DNA of 64,000 bases, taken from contig LLCB01000190.1 in NCBI GenBank assembly GCA_001414345.1, forward strand, positions 50,961-114,960, written 5' to 3'. A model generated the notes under the pieces. That model searched no databases, was not told the DNA's origin, and saw nothing but the letters and a program-made list of their open reading frames with translations. The number at the start of each line of letters is the position of its first letter. Position 1 is the first letter of the stretch. This DNA is from Hymenoscyphus infarciens (Eukaryota; Ascomycota; Leotiomycetes; Helotiales; Helotiaceae). The translations under genes were made by a program, and so were the position numbers. Below are positions 1-11,377 of this stretch, piece by piece.

Positions 1-283
1 GTTGGTGGTGTCGTTCAATTGGGATTTTTGGAGTTGCGTTGTGAGGTCGTACGTTCTTTGAGCAGGAGGCACCAAGAACGCCAATAACGCCAAGAACGCT
101 TATGTAAGGTTGATGTGACCATGCTTGGCTCGGGTCAGGTGAACCGCGTTTACAGTGGAGCTGCAGGGTCGCCATTATCACGATTGTTACTGCACGGGAG
201 AAATCGTCCTGGGCTGTTGAGGGCATTCCCGGGTGTTTGTAACTCTGCGCAACAAACGTTATACTGGGAAACAGCTGTCTTCC
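1..283. other. APN2 upstream region
   Basis: Balanced-composition sequence before the likely APN2 start codon. Short open frames run through it on the + strand, including one that extends in frame upstream of the chosen APN2 start to an ATG at 233. I see no domain or conserved protein in it and read it as promoter and 5' leader. Confidence 0.5.
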
Positions 284-2383
284 ATGTCTATGCCAAATAT
301 GCAAGCTGAACCACGGCAGGCGGGGCTTGGCCTTCGGATCACCACGTGGAATGGTGAGTACACTGGACCTCTCCCTTTGCACTTTGGCCATCTTCAAGCT
401 TTGTCACTAATTGGTAATAGTCAACGGGATCAGGTATGTGTATTGTCTTGTATAGGGTCACCCGTGCTGAAGCGGTTATCATCAGAAACCCCTTTGGGTA
501 TCAGCCATGGAGCAGAGAGAAGAAGTTTGGTGTAAGTGCAGCAATTTCTTCTGTGGTACAAGGGGAAATGCTAAATCGGCATCTTTAGGCCATGTTTGAT
601 ATTCTCGAAGCGGATATCGTGGTTATGCAAGAAACAAAGATTCAACGTAAAGACCTGCGGGATGACATGGTCCTCGTTCCTGGATGGGATGTGTTTTTCA
701 GCCTGCCTAAACACAAAAAGGGTGAGGAAAGACTGCTCTGCTCCGCAATTCACACCTGCTCACGAATTCTCTCTAGGCTATTCTGGCGTGGCAATCTACA
801 CTCGAAACTCGGTCTGTGCCCCTATTCGTGCTGAGGAGGGGATCACAGGAGTTCTCACCCCTCCCAATTCTTCGACAAGTTTTTGCGACCTCCCAGAAGA
901 CCAGCAAATAGGCGGGTATCCCACTGCTGCCCAACTGTCTGAGTTTTCTCTCGATGCCGCTACGCTTGATTCCGAAGGCCGCTGTGTTATCCTTGAATTC
1001 CCCGCGCTGGTGCTCATTGGTGTCTACTGCCCCGCCAATCGTGACGAAAGCCGCGACGAGTTCCGTATTGGCTTTCTTAATGCTCTTGATTCTCGGGTTA
1101 GAAATCTTGTAGCAATGGGCAAGCGAGTCTTCTTGACAGGTGACCTGAACATCATTCGGGAGGAGATGGATACCGCGAATGCCGAAGAACAATTGAGGAA
1201 ACATGGCATGACGGGCGAAGAATACGTATCTACTCCGGCAAGGCGTATGCTAAATCAGCTACTTGTTGGCGGCAAAGTGATCGGACACAAAGACGGCGAG
1301 AAAGAGTCGGCCATTATGTGGGACATCTGCCGAGCTTTCCATCCAAATCGTAAGGGGATGTTCACCTGTTGGGATACGAAAAAGAATGCTCGTCCTGGAA
1401 ACTTCGGTTCCCGGATTGATTACGTTCTCTGCAGTCTGGACTGCTATGACTGGTTTCGAGAGTCTAATATTCAAGAAGGATTGATGGGATCCGATCACTG
1501 TCCAGTGTATGCCATTTTCAAAGAAAGGGTAGAGATTGGAGGCTCCGACGTTGATGTAAGAGATATTTTCAGCTTAGGTATGTTTGAAGGGGGAGTACGG
1601 CAAAGAGAATGGTGTGCCAAAGATCTTTTGCCACTTTCCGGGAGGCTTATACCAGAATTCGATCGTCGCCAGAACATTCGTGACATGTTTTCCAAAAAAC
1701 CGCTTTTACCAACGGCAGACAGCTGCTCGACGATGACCGGTGCCTCGTCGCCACGAGATTTGTCGAATGGAGACAGCAAGTTCCTCCCTAGCAAAGGCAA
1801 TACAAAAATACCAACCCCCACGCCACCTCACTCTCTAGGGGGAGTTGGCTCTAAAAGCACCCCAATTAAGCCCTTTCCGAAACGATCATTAGAGCCAAAT
1901 GGAACTTCAACGCCTCCCCCAAAACGCAACAAAGTTAGTGGCTCGTCGAAACAAGTTGGTGGAAATGGCCAACCTAGGAAGACGCAGAGCAGTCTTATGG
2001 GTTTCTTCAAGCCGGAGACTCCAAAGCCAACCGAGCAAGAAAATGGGAACACTTCCAGTGCGTACCTCGATCTCTTTGCTGTCAATACGGGAGTAATTGA
2101 TGTCCAACAGAGCTTTGACACACCAAGTGGCCAAGATTCCGTGATTGATTCTGTCGCTAGTAAAGAGAGTTGGTCCAAACTACTGGGGAAACGGGTGGCA
2201 CCCCTCTGTGAACACGGTGAGCCATGCAAAAGTTATGTCACGAAAAAGCCAGGCGTCAACTGTGGCCGGTCTTTCTACATGTGTGCAAGACCGTTGGGAC
2301 CTTCGGGTCAGAAGGAGAGAAACACAGAATGGCGATGTGGAACATTTATTTGGAGTAGCGAATGGACGGGCAACAATCAGTGA
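284..2383 (+). CDS. APN2: DNA-(apurinic or apyrimidinic site) endonuclease 2 (APN2)
   Basis: Class II AP endonuclease of the exonuclease III (EEP) family, acting in nuclear base-excision repair. I read five exons: 284-353, 421-433, 486-531, 589-721 and 777-2383, giving 622 residues with all phases consistent. The early exons join into the family signature TWNVNGIRNPFGYQPW, followed by the metal-binding Glu in VVMQETKI. Further in are TGDLNI and the C-terminal SDHCPVY catalytic motif. A PCNA-interacting box, QSSLMGFF, lies near residues 491-498. A zf-GRF zinc finger (PLCEHGEPC, FYMCARP, WRCGTFIW) lies near residues 562-615. This domain order is typical of fungal Apn2. The second exon is only 13 bases. 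The start could instead be the in-frame ATG at 290 or 233. APN2 is the classic left border of Pezizomycotina MAT loci, which fits its neighbours here. Confidence 0.95.
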
Positions 2384-3536
2384 GAAGAAGTAACACTAAT
2401 TATAGCAAGAAATCATCTGAATGAATCATTCAGAATGGATCCTCCTGGTAAGAAGCAATTGTATCCTTCCGCACAGTTTGACCCAAGGCCAAGAACGCCC
2501 GTCGAGACAATTACTCTCACAGGTCATCTGCGCATTATGGTTGTGGAGGAATTCCTTAGGTAGTGATGACTAGTGTAGGCACAGTGCCTACCTATTCGGG
2601 CCAAACATCGCTGAAAGAGATATTCCATCTCCGGTACGTAATGCTGCGGTGATATTACAAACGGATCCAATTGCGATTGGGTGTTACCAAGTTACATTCA
2701 CAAGATCAAAGAATTCTATTCACCAATCGATTTAAAAGTCATAAGTGAAGTTCGAAATTTAATATATATGAGGACCTGGTTTGAGGGTACACACCACTGT
2801 ATAACTCTAAATGAAGAAAACACTTGAGTGCCCCCTTCATTTGATGTACGCCAGGACACTGACTGCAGGCCCAGGGAAGCTTGCCATCACGCATCCTATC
2901 AACTTTGGGACTCGGCAAGGGTGATGTTTGAATGCATTCATTTCATACGGGTATCAACTCCAATTATACTACAACTCCGGAAACAAACCGATTTAACCGT
3001 CCAACCATGCCTGGAGAAAAAAAATTGAAAAACAAATTGTGGGTGCCATTCCGTCTCTTCAACTTGCGTCTCTCTTCCGTTGAAGACCTGACGGCAAGTG
3101 TGCGATTACTGTATACCGCCTCCCCACCTTTCACAAGAAACCTCACTGCCATTATTTACTTTATACAACCCGCCGGAGATGAAATGAAATTGAAGTGACA
3201 TACGAAATCAATCTAGGCCACCGTTTGATGAAATATCTCCCCCTCTTGAAAACAAAGAAAGAAACAGAACTGAGAACACTGCCAAGGTGGAATAACTTTT
3301 ATGCCGTCAACTTTGAGCATTTGCTCAGCTGTAACTGACCGAGGCCAATTTGGTTATAAGGCTTCTCGGTCAGCTAGCTGGATACATCTCAACTTCGAGC
3401 GTTTGCCAAGTTACGATCAAACAAGGCTATACTGGCAATTCTGTGCCCCGAAGAGAGGCATAAAACAGAATACATGTGTGAGCGCTGATGTTTTGTCGTT
3501 CGTTAACCTGCAAGAGCGCCTCACGACTTCGAATTA
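2384..3536. other. intergenic region between APN2 and MAT1-2-1
   Basis: Space between two convergent genes. It contains only short open frames without recognisable domains (for example 2932-3198 +, and 3301-3651 + which overlaps the MAT1-2-1 3' end antisense). Some homothallic Sclerotiniaceae have extra MAT genes such as MAT1-2-4 or MAT1-1-5; I looked for HMG or alpha-box remnants here and saw none. It presumably holds the two 3' UTRs and terminators. Confidence 0.5.
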
Positions 3537-4602
3537 TCAGATAGAAGTGAAGTCATTGTCGAAGCTCCCAAAGTCTGTATCAAAGATGATTTGTGATTCG
3601 TTCGCGCCACCATTGAGATTCGCCATGAAAGATTCCATGTCGTTTTGGTGAATGGACTGAAGCGACCAGAGAGTATCAATCTTGTTGCTTACTCGAGGTC
3701 GAAGAGCTGATGTAGGCAGTGAAAGAATTGGAGCCGCAACCCGTACTTCGGTGATCTTCTTCGTGCGTCGTTTGATTTCGGAGGACTTTCGAGGGCGGCT
3801 CTTGTAGTCGGGGTATCGAAGGGAGTGCATGACCTTTTCGTGGTCAGCCTTGCGATACCAAAAGGCTTTGACTTGTTCGCTTTCTTGCTTCCACATATTC
3901 CCAATGACAATCGCTAAATTTTATCAGCCAAAAGTAACCAGTTCTGAGAGTCGAAACTTACAAATCTCGCTGGTATGCATACCCGGGTTCTCCTGAGCGA
4001 CAACATGGTGTTTGGACTTGCGATAGAGGATCCAGGCGTTTGCTGGTTTTGAAATCTTCTCAGCCTTGTCGATAACAGTTTCAGTTTCAGCAGGTGGTGG
4101 AGAGGTGGCTTCAGTGCCAGTGGTGGACAATGAGCTCAACATCTCCTGCTGGTTTTGGGGGGTTGGGCCTAGCGTGATTGTGGGCATTGTTGTTTGAAGC
4201 TGAGGTCTTTCCTTGTAGTACACAAGAATGTTTTGCGAAATGGAAATGAAGTCGTACTGATCTTTGATCGGGCCTATGCGGTAAGACTTCGCCGTAGGAT
4301 CGAAGTGGACATAGATGTCGTCGTTCAGAAGTGCGCTGGGGATCTTATTAGCAGCTGTGATGTTATTTGGTACCACGGACTCACCATAACTTGTCGGCGG
4401 CGGGTCGTACACTCTTCCCCGAACCCTCCATCGCGGATACCATGCCTTCAGTGAGAAAGAATATGACTTTGCCTTGTTCGAGGAGTTGTGTATGCAAGGC
4501 CCAGAGTTGCGAGAATTTGGTTTGGTCTGCTTCTGGAACAGCCATTTGAAGCTCGGCCGCCATGACTCTCTGGATGGAAATCGCAGAAGTCATTAAATCC
4601 AT
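3537..4602 (-). CDS. MAT1-2-1: Mating-type protein MAT1-2-1 (HMG box)
   Basis: MATA_HMG-box transcription factor that specifies MAT1-2 sexual identity and binds DNA in the nucleus. Three exons: 4602-4385, 4335-3962 and 3913-3537, giving 322 residues. The HMG box starts near residue 168 with KPANAWILYRKSKHHVV. It continues across the second intron into IVIGNMWKQE, then a basic tail (YPDYKSRPRK, EIKRRTKK). The second intron (3961-3914, GTAAGT...TTTAG) splits a Ser codon (T|CG) inside the HMG box, the position conserved in ascomycete MAT1-2-1 genes. The first intron (4384-4336, GTGAGT...CCCCAG with a CTAAT branch-like site) joins two frames that would otherwise stop. No break is seen, so the gene looks functional. 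The start at 4602 has a second in-frame ATG just downstream (4593) and another at 4563. The gene is divergent from MAT1-1-1 and convergent with APN2. Confidence 0.93.
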
Positions 4603-5494
4603 TGCGGCGGTTGCTTCTCGATTGATGAAGGCAGAGATTGGTGTTGCTAAGTTTGGGAGTTTGGGATTCGAAGAAGGAATTTCGAGGCGCAGAGATTGTT
4701 GTTTCGCCGAGTGTAATTTCTTTTGTGCGAAAGTTGAAGGTCAGGCAGGATATAAAATTCGCAAATGGGGAGGCGGGGAAGCTAATTAGCGAACCTGTCT
4801 TAGCCGCTGGATTCACCTTCGCTGCTCGAGTCAAAAAATAGACGGAGTGATCTAGTGATAAGAACAATGGAATTGCTCAATGGACACTTGAGCTTTTTCA
4901 ACTTTTCATCATTTTCCCCCAATCATCAACCTCAACCTCATCCATCAGCATCTTTACCGAAAATGAGAGATATCACGATCTGAGCAAACGTCACTGTATT
5001 GAGAAAATTCTCTGCGTAGAATAAAGGTTGAAAATCCCCTTGCCAACGTGAAGCCCAAAAGCTTTTTAACCTCTCGCGCTGTGTTGCTTGATAGACCCTA
5101 ATGCTAATTTTCTAGATTTCAACCAGGTATCTCCCAACGTCCCGTACAATTCCAATGGTTTGTGAGAACGACATGGCGTAAAAAAAGTACTGATGGTAAA
5201 ATTTTGAATCTCTCTCAGCTCAAGGGGACTCTGAGTTCCACAACAGACAAGGCCTTTACACACTGGTCATGATTGATTGCAAAACAATGATTCACAAAGG
5301 TGACTTGGTTAGTGCGCAAAATGGGACTAGCGCCACTGACTCGGTGAATCCTTTGTTTGCCTCAAGAACATTAAGCGAGAGTTCTTCAAAACCAGAATCC
5401 TGAAGGTCTTTGTCGCAAAAATCACAAGTATCTTTAATTCAAACATGGCACGCTTAAACGCATATAATTTACAAGAATTTCAACCAACCTAGTC
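4603..5494. promoter_or_regulatory. shared divergent MAT1-2-1 / MAT1-1-1 promoter region
   Basis: 892 bases between the start codons of two divergently transcribed mating-type regulators, so it must hold both promoters. Several open frames cross the MAT1-2-1-proximal half (for example 4638-4841 + and the minus frame reaching 4867), but none shows a domain. No specific operator could be assigned by eye. Confidence 0.6.
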
Positions 5495-6602
5495 ATGGCA
5501 CTCACATTCCCCCCTAACAGCCCGCACCCCAGTCAGACAGCTCCATCTGCACCACATCGCGCGCTTGAAAACCCAGCGGACTTGACCTCCGAATTTCTCC
5601 TTTACAACATTCCTCAAAGTCAATCCCAGATGAGGACGATCGCTAATCTCCAACAACACCAAGCTCAACTATTGCGAAGGCAGCCCAGCAAAACCAATCG
5701 ATTTGTTGGGGCTGCCCCAAAACTCCCTAAAAGAGGTGTAAATTCCTTCATGGCCTTTAGGGGTAAGTTCCATAAATCAATAGTTTTTTTTATGCTGACA
5801 GAGAAAAGTTTTCTATTCTCGGATTTTTACCGCGTTCCAGCAGAAGAATTCGTCAACCCTCATCAAACTTCTTTGGGACGAAGACCCCTTTCGTGCAAAA
5901 TGGTCCATATTGGCTCGAGCCTACACCAGCATCCGCGACCATGTTGGGAAGGAAAATGCGCCCATAGGAGGCTTCCTAGAAACAGTATTTCCACAAATTG
6001 GCATCATTGGGGTTGACGAGTATCTCATCAAGATGAATTGGGTAATCGGGAGCGCTGAAGATGGCTCAATATTTTTGCGACAACACTCTAGCCCCGACTT
6101 CGACACATTCTCTGCTCACATTATGAACACTCTCATGACCGAGAAGGATGTCACGTATTATTGCGCATTTAGAGGATATATCACACCGCAAATGAGTTTC
6201 CAGATAGCAGGACCCATACCACAAGGAGTGAATAGCACGACCACAACACCGCAGCAAGGGCTCCTCGCCACGGCTCCCGTTATCAGCCCGAATATTTCAA
6301 CGCCTGCGGAGAGATATACCCAAGATTCAACTGCTGCAAATAGTTTTGGCTTTGATTTTGAGTCCACCGTCGGCACCACCACCCCTTTACGTGAGGAGTA
6401 CGAGTGGGGAATTAACAATTTTGACCTTTATCCACAAATGGGGGGCTTCGACTTCGAATCTCACTTCGCACAGCCAAACAATATCGCTTGGGACACTTTC
6501 AGCGTTGGTACACCCCAGGAGCTCAATAACTTTCTCGACAATGGAGGGTTACAAGAGGGGGATTTCATTCCTGGAGGTCAGTATTTCAGCTCCGCTGAGT
6601 GA
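5495..6602 (+). CDS. MAT1-1-1: Mating-type protein MAT1-1-1 (alpha box)
   Basis: Alpha1-domain transcription factor that defines MAT1-1 identity, related to yeast MATalpha1. Two exons, 5495-5762 and 5809-6602, give 353 residues. The alpha box begins near residue 75 with KLPKRGVNSFMAFR, crosses the intron to FYSRIFTAFQQK, and continues LIKLLWDEDPFRAKW, AYTSIRDHVGK and IGIIGVDEYLIKMNW. The intron (46 bases, GTAAGT...GAGAAAAG) must end at the AAAAG acceptor to keep the downstream frame; the more obvious CAG a few bases earlier gives the wrong frame. The position after MAFR is usually Ser-Tyr-Tyr in the family and reads Val-Phe-Tyr here. The C-terminal half is acidic and low in recognisable motifs. 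The gene is complete and lies next to an intact MAT1-2-1 in the same haploid sequence. It converges with SLA2. Confidence 0.93.
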
Positions 6603-7136
6603 AAATCGACTTACGATTTGAAGGCTAAAATGCATGAACTAATTTTGGGGGGCGGGTCAGCAAGAGCGTGGCAAGGGCGTGGGAGAGACGGCCTTCATTC
6701 CTCAGCTAAGGATGCGACTACTTCGCAAGAATGTGATGTTTACATTGTTGAGGCCGATCGCAATGGAACAAATCAAATACCAAATCTAAAGTCTGCTATT
6801 GTTCAACACGTTGTGCAAATATGGTCCCGCTTTGGCGGAACAACCTTGGACGTCCTCTCCTTTCGCAAACATATTGTGTATATTTACGGGGTTTCTATTC
6901 TTTTAGTTCTCCAATCTTTATCCATGCAAGTAGAGAAAAAGCAATGTGAAGTCGGAGAATGTAGAATCTATTTCTCCTACGCTTGTTTACACATGAACCC
7001 CCAAAAATAACTAGAAGTGGGAATTGTTCAAATATTAAGTTAGGCATTTTTTAGATGGTACTGCATCTACTACATCCGCTAATCCTGGTACATACAGCGC
7101 ATAACCCCACCAGGGTTCGCATCAATGAATACCTAA
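6603..7136. other. intergenic region between MAT1-1-1 and SLA2
   Basis: Convergent 3' ends. A short open frame at 6618-7010 (+) has no recognisable domain and I treat it as the MAT1-1-1 3' UTR. No MAT1-1-3 or MAT1-1-5-like sequence was seen. Confidence 0.5.
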
Positions 7137-10100
7137 CTACTCCTCCTGGTAAGAAACTTTTCTCATCTCTCCGAGCCTCTTTCTAGCCGCATTCAGGTTA
7201 TTTTCAAGTTGGAGGATCTCGACCTACGAAAAAGTTAGTTGATGATTATGTGGGCAGTAAACATAAAACGAACCTGCTGCTGCATCTCTTGGATCTTGAA
7301 CTCATGTGCTCCAAGCTTGGCGTAATCTACCTCATCGTCCGCACCACCACTACGTTCTTCAATCATGGCCTGAACTTGCCTCACGAGCGACCGGCATGCG
7401 ACACCCACAGCTTTACTAGCCTGTTCGAGGGATTCTTGACTCTTACTCATGAAGCCAGCTTTAACTCTACTAGCTGCCACCAACTGGGCGGTAGACGCAG
7501 CTACGTTGTTTGATGCGACGATCAATTGCTCCGGAGAATTGCGCCCGGATAGTACGCCATCTGCAGTCTCAATCAAGGTGTTGGTGGAAGAAGCAACGGC
7601 TTTCGCAGCGGAGATAAGTCCCTCGGTCCAACGGTTGTTCTTCTTGTAAAAAGATGTCTTGTCACCAGAGCCGCGACCTGCTTGGACAATTTCTTGCTGC
7701 GTGACTGTTGCTGCCTTGATCAATCTTGCAATGGCATTGGTCACAGCAATGGCTGCATCTAATATCGAATCGTGGATACGTAGCTCATAAGTCGAATATC
7801 CATCTTTTGGTTTCGACTTGAGTTTGGCGAGGCGCGCTGCGGCTGCGCTAATAGCATCGGCGGCCTTGTTCAATTCACTGTCCACTAAGTCTCCCAAGTC
7901 GCCTTTGTTATTCATGAGCTTGCCGCTGTTTGGTGCGAAACTATCCACGAGCTTGTTTAAGCCCTGGAGGTTTCTGTGAACCTCGCCCATCAAACCAATG
8001 ACTGTTTCGAGTTTTTGGTCATCGTCCATGTCGGCCAGCCGATAACTTTGCAGATTACGGAAGAATCTAACTGTTGCTTGTGCAGACTGTCGCGCTCCGT
8101 TTACAAGTTGGTCTGCTTTCTTGTCATCTGTAGCGAGTCTTGTGAGACCTTTTGTGTTGCTAAGGACATCTGCGATAGAGCTAGAGAAGACGTTGACTGT
8201 GCGTATAATCTCAGCATGGCTGCTACTGGGGCCATCGGCGATAAAATTGTTAAATGCTGTAGCGAACTCGGTGGTAGTTGTAGATGCCTTTTCAATCTGG
8301 GACAGGACGTATGAAGGCGTCGCGTTCTGGTTGCCCGCTTGCATCGACGAGTCGAGTTCATAAAGGGCATCATCCACTCGCTGGACCCCACTCTGGAGAA
8401 CGGAGTCGATAATATCATTGATCTTGCCAATATTGGATAAGAGCATGGCATCAATCTCACCGTCCAAAGCTTGGTCTGTTGCACCTTTGGATGTTTCCAA
8501 CTCGTTGAGCTTTAGTAACGATTCCTCCCAACCTTGCTTGTAGACCTCTAACTCAGCTTCTTTCTCGCTCAATAAACGCTCGGCATCTGAGCCACCTTCA
8601 CTATATTTCGCATGAATATCATCGAGCGCCCGGGACTTTTTTCGGAGTGCTTCCTCAAGATCCGACATCTCGCGGTTGTATTTGGAGAGCATAGAAGAGA
8701 GCTCGTTGCCCTTGCTGCGCTCTAGGTTATCCGCTCTGTCCAGAGCCATTCTTAGTTCTCGCTTCAACTTCTCCATTTCCTCGCGGTTACCACCAGAGAG
8801 GCGATCCTTATCATGTAGAGCTCTATCTCTCTCCCGAATCATGTCAGCTAGTTCAAGATTCTTGGTTTTGATCTCCCGTTCCAACTTCTCTCGTTTATCG
8901 ATGGCTTCCTGGGCAGAGGCGGCCTTGAGTTGCACACCCTTGAATTTTTGCAGAAGGTCCAAGTGTTCATGGCGAAGCTGAGAGTATAATTTTGCGAGTG
9001 CTTCGTACTTCGTTCGCCAGGTGTTCACTTGCTCTTGAAGTGCTCGGATCTGATCATCTTTGCTTCCAATCTGTTGCCCATAACTGGTTTGCAGCTGAGA
9101 AAGCTCATTCTCCAAAGCCTTGATCTTCTGGTCATACTGTTGCAGCATGAGTTGATCCTGGGCATACTGGGCACGCGCGGCAAGATTCTCCTGCTCTAAT
9201 TGGGCGAATTTTCCCTGTGTCTGTTGTTGATATTGTTGCGCTAGCAGCGCCTCATGCTCTCGGCGTTGTTGCTCTGCTAGCTGACGTTGCTGCTCTTCAA
9301 AATCACGTTGTGCCTGAAGTGCCGCCTGCTGCTGAGCATATATTTGTTGAGCTTGGCGTTCTTCGAGGACCCTTTGTTGCTCCTCATACTCTCGATTTTG
9401 ACGAGCTTGCTCGTTCTTCCAGAATTCTCCAATGTCGTCAGGCTCTTCTGTCTTTGGGGCAGGCGGAGGGGTTATCTGCCTCTCAATCTCCTGCCTGGGT
9501 CTTTGTGGTAGTCGAGGGGCGGTTTCATCTTCGGAAAGAAGGTTTGGTGGGTCTTGAGGAAGTTTCGGGACAGTAATAAGACTTGTGAGGTAACGAAGAT
9601 TCGAACACTCATAATAGAATTTCACGAGGCGGTAATGTTGTGCATCATATCGACCTCTTAGCGGCTCCAAGGCGTCGTCATCACCGGTAGCTATAAACTG
9701 TCAGGTTGAAAGAACTGCCAAACAGATGTATGACTTACTTGTATGCATGGCACGTAGCATGCTAGTAATAAACTTGTAAATGCCGTAGCTCTCTTGTACC
9801 AAGGGAACGAGCGCTGATATTCTGCATTCGTTGTTTCCGCCACCCCGAAAATGAGAGAATATTAATTTCTGGAATTGCTCTATCCGGTCCTGAAGTTGCA
9901 TCAAGTCTGAAATGGTCTCATAGCCTTCGTTTGGGTCATTAATTCCCTTCAAACTAATATATTCCTCATACTCAAAAGTACCATTGAAGTCGGGATGTTG
10001 GCTATGAAAGGACAACTTTGCGAGGAGAAAGTTCACGTATTCTTTGATCAAAGGGCCGTAGCCCCGCAATCCCTCTCCAGACATGCCTCTATTCAGACTA

Positions 10101-10636
10101 TCAATCCAGTTTCGATTCGGCATTGCTTCTCGCAAAGTCGAGGGGTGGCCTTCTTGCAGAACTTTGTGAACCGTGATTAATGCTTTGAAAGTTTGGACTT
10201 CATCTGCAAGTATGGGTTGTCTGTCGATATTGGTAAAATTAGCACGTACATCCAAGAACCTGCCAGAATCAAGTGATGAAGCCGCATGAGCCCGGGAACT
10301 CTTCCAGCACCAGTGTGTACCCATAACCTCCGATGCAGCGTTACATAACATAACCACGTAGATGAGAAACGTACACTTTCATACCCGCCCAGAAAGACCC
10401 CGAGGATTTATGGTCCCATGTGTACACAATGCAACTTCGAACATGTTTGCGCTTCGGAGCGGTTTCTTCGATGCTTGTCGCTTTTCGAATATTGATGGCA
10501 AGCTCGCTGTCGGACCTGGATAGCTCGTATGTCAGTAGCTGTACAAGCATGCACCGGACAGAGCTAGGCAGAGAAATTTTGGGACTGACTTGGACTGGTT
10601 CACATTTCTCGTCGTCGGTGCATACTGCAGCGACAT
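7137..10636 (-). CDS. SLA2: Sla2/End4-like cytoskeletal endocytosis adaptor
   Basis: Homologue of yeast Sla2 and animal Hip1R, which links clathrin-coated pits and PtdIns(4,5)P2 membranes to actin. Five exons: 10636-10590, 10515-10375, 10220-9739, 9690-7274 and 7223-7137, giving 1057 residues, the usual family size. The N-terminal ANTH domain carries AINIRKATSIEETAPKRKH and CIVYTWDHKSS, then QPILADEVQTFKALITVHK. A Pro-rich linker and a long Gln/Glu-rich coiled coil follow (about residues 300-650). The C-terminal I/LWEQ (THATCH) actin-binding module ends with the terminal-exon motif LGEMRKVSY. The start is the ATG at 10636; its 47-base first exon ends at a GTCAGT donor with a CTGAC branch site before the acceptor. 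The third intron boundary (GTACGT donor, 154-base intron) restores GMKVQPILAD. SLA2 is the classic right border of MAT loci in Pezizomycotina. Confidence 0.95.
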
Positions 10637-11377
10637 CTTGACCAGCGCTCAATGCGCAGCTGCTGGAAGGATCAAGACGCGAAAGGGAGAGGTGGAGTTT
10701 CGCAAATAGTGTGTGCGGGAGAAGTTGAAAGGCTTCTGGCGAGACTAACTCGTGGAATATTGTAAGCAGGTACTTGAAATCGGTAGTGGAGGTCGAAAGT
10801 ATGAATATGGGTGGAATATGGTGAGTATGCAGGTGGATGAATGTCTAAGAAGTGGAGTTCGCCAAGGCTGGAACCTGGGAGCTGCGTAATGTGGCGGATG
10901 TCTTTTACTCGTTAGGTGCACCAGCCAGCAGAACTTACTGTAATTTACTCGTTTCCGGGTGAATAACTAACTTGATAAATTGAGATTACAATACATAATT
11001 CATTTAGTGAATGGTGTTCAAGCTCGACCCAGCGCTAGCTAGGTGTATGGCGTCCCACACCAATTGTAATAGCGTATTCACCCAAGCCCGTGAGAAATCA
11101 TAATCACACAAAAGACCTAGACAAATTCAGCTATAAACCTGTTTCCAATTTTTGGCTTCCTCTGTTTTCCTGATTCCTAGTAGGTATCCAATCCCAATAA
11201 CATCGACCGTTCCAGTGTATAATAGGTACTTAGCTACCGATTCCCATAGCGCCAGTGCCCGCCCCCAAAGGAACAATTAGATACCATGCGTTCCCAAACT
11301 CCGTGTCTTGCTTATACGTGTATGCATCGTTCTATGTAACTGGCCTCCTCAGTACCTCGTAAGTTTATAACGCTCAT
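10637..11377. other. SLA2 promoter and NVJ2-like 3' region
   Basis: 741 bases between two minus-strand genes. It should hold the SLA2 promoter and 5' leader (right of 10636) and the 3' UTR of the upstream gene. No gene or repeat is recognisable. Confidence 0.5.

Noticed and set aside
3301..3651. Plus-strand open frame near the MAT1-2-1 3' end
   Set aside because: It overlaps MAT1-2-1 exon 3 antisense and shows no recognisable domain.
4448..4867. Minus-strand open frame overlapping the MAT1-2-1 5' exon
   Set aside because: It is out of frame with the HMG protein and has no domain; the 4602 start in the other frame fits the family.
6618..7010. Open frame after MAT1-1-1 as a possible accessory MAT gene
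   Set aside because: No alpha or HMG motif, and composition typical of a 3' UTR between convergent genes.
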